From CAZEUZ01 sp964515805 (GTDB lineage Bacteria > Pseudomonadota > Gammaproteobacteria > Pseudomonadales > Cellvibrionaceae), in contig CAZEUZ010000044.1 in the NCBI GenBank assembly GCA_964515805.1, positions 1-6,669 of the forward strand: DNA of 6,669 nucleotides. Reading direction: 5' to 3'. Below are positions 6,033 through 6,669 of the stretch, one piece after another. Position numbers and translations under genes: made by a program. Each line of letters begins with the position of its first letter. The first letter of the stretch is position 1. The notes below the pieces were generated by a model. It had not been told where the DNA came from and ran no database searches. It saw nothing but the letters and a program-made list of their open reading frames with translations.

Positions 6033-6183
6033 GCTTCAATCAAGACTAACTACACCGATTAAAATACAATAACTTACAGCATGTACTATCGTTGTAAAAA
6101 TCTTCAACTGTTTAACCAACGAGGGCTATCGTCTAGACAAGCCGATAAATGTGGCGTTATAAGGTGAAGTGTAAAGTAAATTA
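6033..6183. other. Short intergenic region
   Basis: These 151 bp separate the rhodanese gene from the membrane-protein gene. An 8-bp palindrome GTCTAGAC (6131-6138) is flanked by TATCG and CGATA, but no T-run follows. No convincing promoter or terminator was found. Confidence 0.4.
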
Positions 6184-6669
6184 ATGATGATCCTCAATAT
6201 AGCATTAGTTTTATCGGCGTTACTGTGTTCGTTTGTCGCGGGCTTTCTCTTTGCCTATGCAATCGTAGTAATGCCAGGTTTAAAAGAACTGGATGACAAA
6301 CAGTTTATAAAAACCTTTCAAGTGACAGATCGCGTCATTCAGAATAATCATCCCCTATTTTTGTTGGTTTGGATCGGCTCGGCAATCGCTGTGATAGTCT
6401 GCGCAATTTATGGCTTTGGGAAATTACATGGTGTAGATTTTTTTCTGATGTTACTAGCCACAATCGCATACCTAATAGGTGTTCAGTTATCCACTATCTT
6501 TGTTCATCTGCCATTGAATAACAAATTGCAAAAAATCGATACCGAGAATATGAGTGAAGAAGGGCTACAAGCAGCGCGTGTTGGGTTTGAATCACGTTGG
6601 AATAAATCAAACGAAATCAGAACGGCCATTGCATGTGGCGTTTCTCTTTTATTAATCGTATTGGTGTTA
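6184..6669 (+). CDS. DUF1772 (anthrone oxygenase-like) membrane protein, 3' end missing
   Basis: A frame open from the ATG at 6184 to the window edge encodes at least 162 residues with no stop, so the C terminus lies outside. A second ATG follows at once (6187); an in-frame TAA at 6172-6174 rules out earlier starts. Hydrophobic segments at about 3-28, 57-77, 85-107 and 147-162 predict a four-helix inner-membrane protein. The order of 'VVMPGLKELDDKQFIKTFQ' (28-46), 'NNHPLF' (54-59), 'HLPLNNKL' (108-115) and 'FESRWNKSNEIRT' (135-147) matches the DUF1772 family, where the 'N-x-PLN' type motif and the later W-x-x-x-N/H segment are conserved. Some members are called anthrone oxygenase-like, but bacterial function is mostly unknown. 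AAGGTG (6161-6166) is too far for a good ribosome site. It lies 151 bp after the rhodanese gene and need not share its operon. Confidence 0.75.
   Translation, partial: MMILNIALVLSALLCSFVAGFLFAYAIVVMPGLKELDDKQFIKTFQVTDRVIQNNHPLFLLVWIGSAIAVIVCAIYGFGKLHGVDFFLMLLATIAYLIGVQLSTIFVHLPLNNKLQKIDTENMSEEGLQAARVGFESRWNKSNEIRTAIACGVSLLLIVLVL

Noticed and set aside
6121..6155. Hairpin around GTCTAGAC as a terminator for the rhodanese gene
   Set aside because: The arms pair only over short stretches and no T-run follows.

Overview
The window looks chromosomal and comes from a gammaproteobacterium with a moderate to low G+C content. The RecA and RecX proteins read as gammaproteobacterial, and the DUF3108 and pxpABC genes fit a free-living, probably aquatic, member of that class. 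I cannot name the genus from sequence alone.

Layout: (1) Positions 1-370 hold the 3' end of a rightward DUF3108 gene that runs in from outside the window. (2) Positions 382-2837 hold a leftward operon, pxpA-pxpB-pxpC, for the three subunits of prokaryotic 5-oxoprolinase, which converts 5-oxoproline to glutamate. Its last gene converges on the DUF3108 gene with only 11 bp between the stop codons. pxpB has no ATG, GTG or TTG at its homology-supported N terminus; the best candidate start is an ATA behind a Shine-Dalgarno sequence. (3) Positions 2838-3113 are the divergent intergenic region. A LexA-type operator lies across the pxpA start codon and is followed by a repeat-bearing leader of about 260 nt. 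(4) Positions 3114-4646 hold recA and recX, the recombinase and its modulator, in the usual order with a 27-nt gap. (5) Positions 4647-5005 are T-rich with no recognisable gene. (6) Positions 5006-6032 hold an accessory-looking pair: an AbiU2/HEPN-like protein with an R-x5-H motif, then 16 nt later a small exported rhodanese resembling PspE. (7) From 6184 to the window end is a DUF1772-type membrane protein, cut by the edge.

Functionally, the left half combines metabolite repair (5-oxoproline recycling) with the SOS recombination module, and the two face each other across a shared control region. The right part departs from the common recA-recX-alaS order and looks like a site where accessory genes have entered. 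The possible defence gene is the nearest thing here to an undescribed system, but the evidence is one HEPN-like motif and its context. No RNA genes, CRISPR arrays or insertion sequences were recognised.
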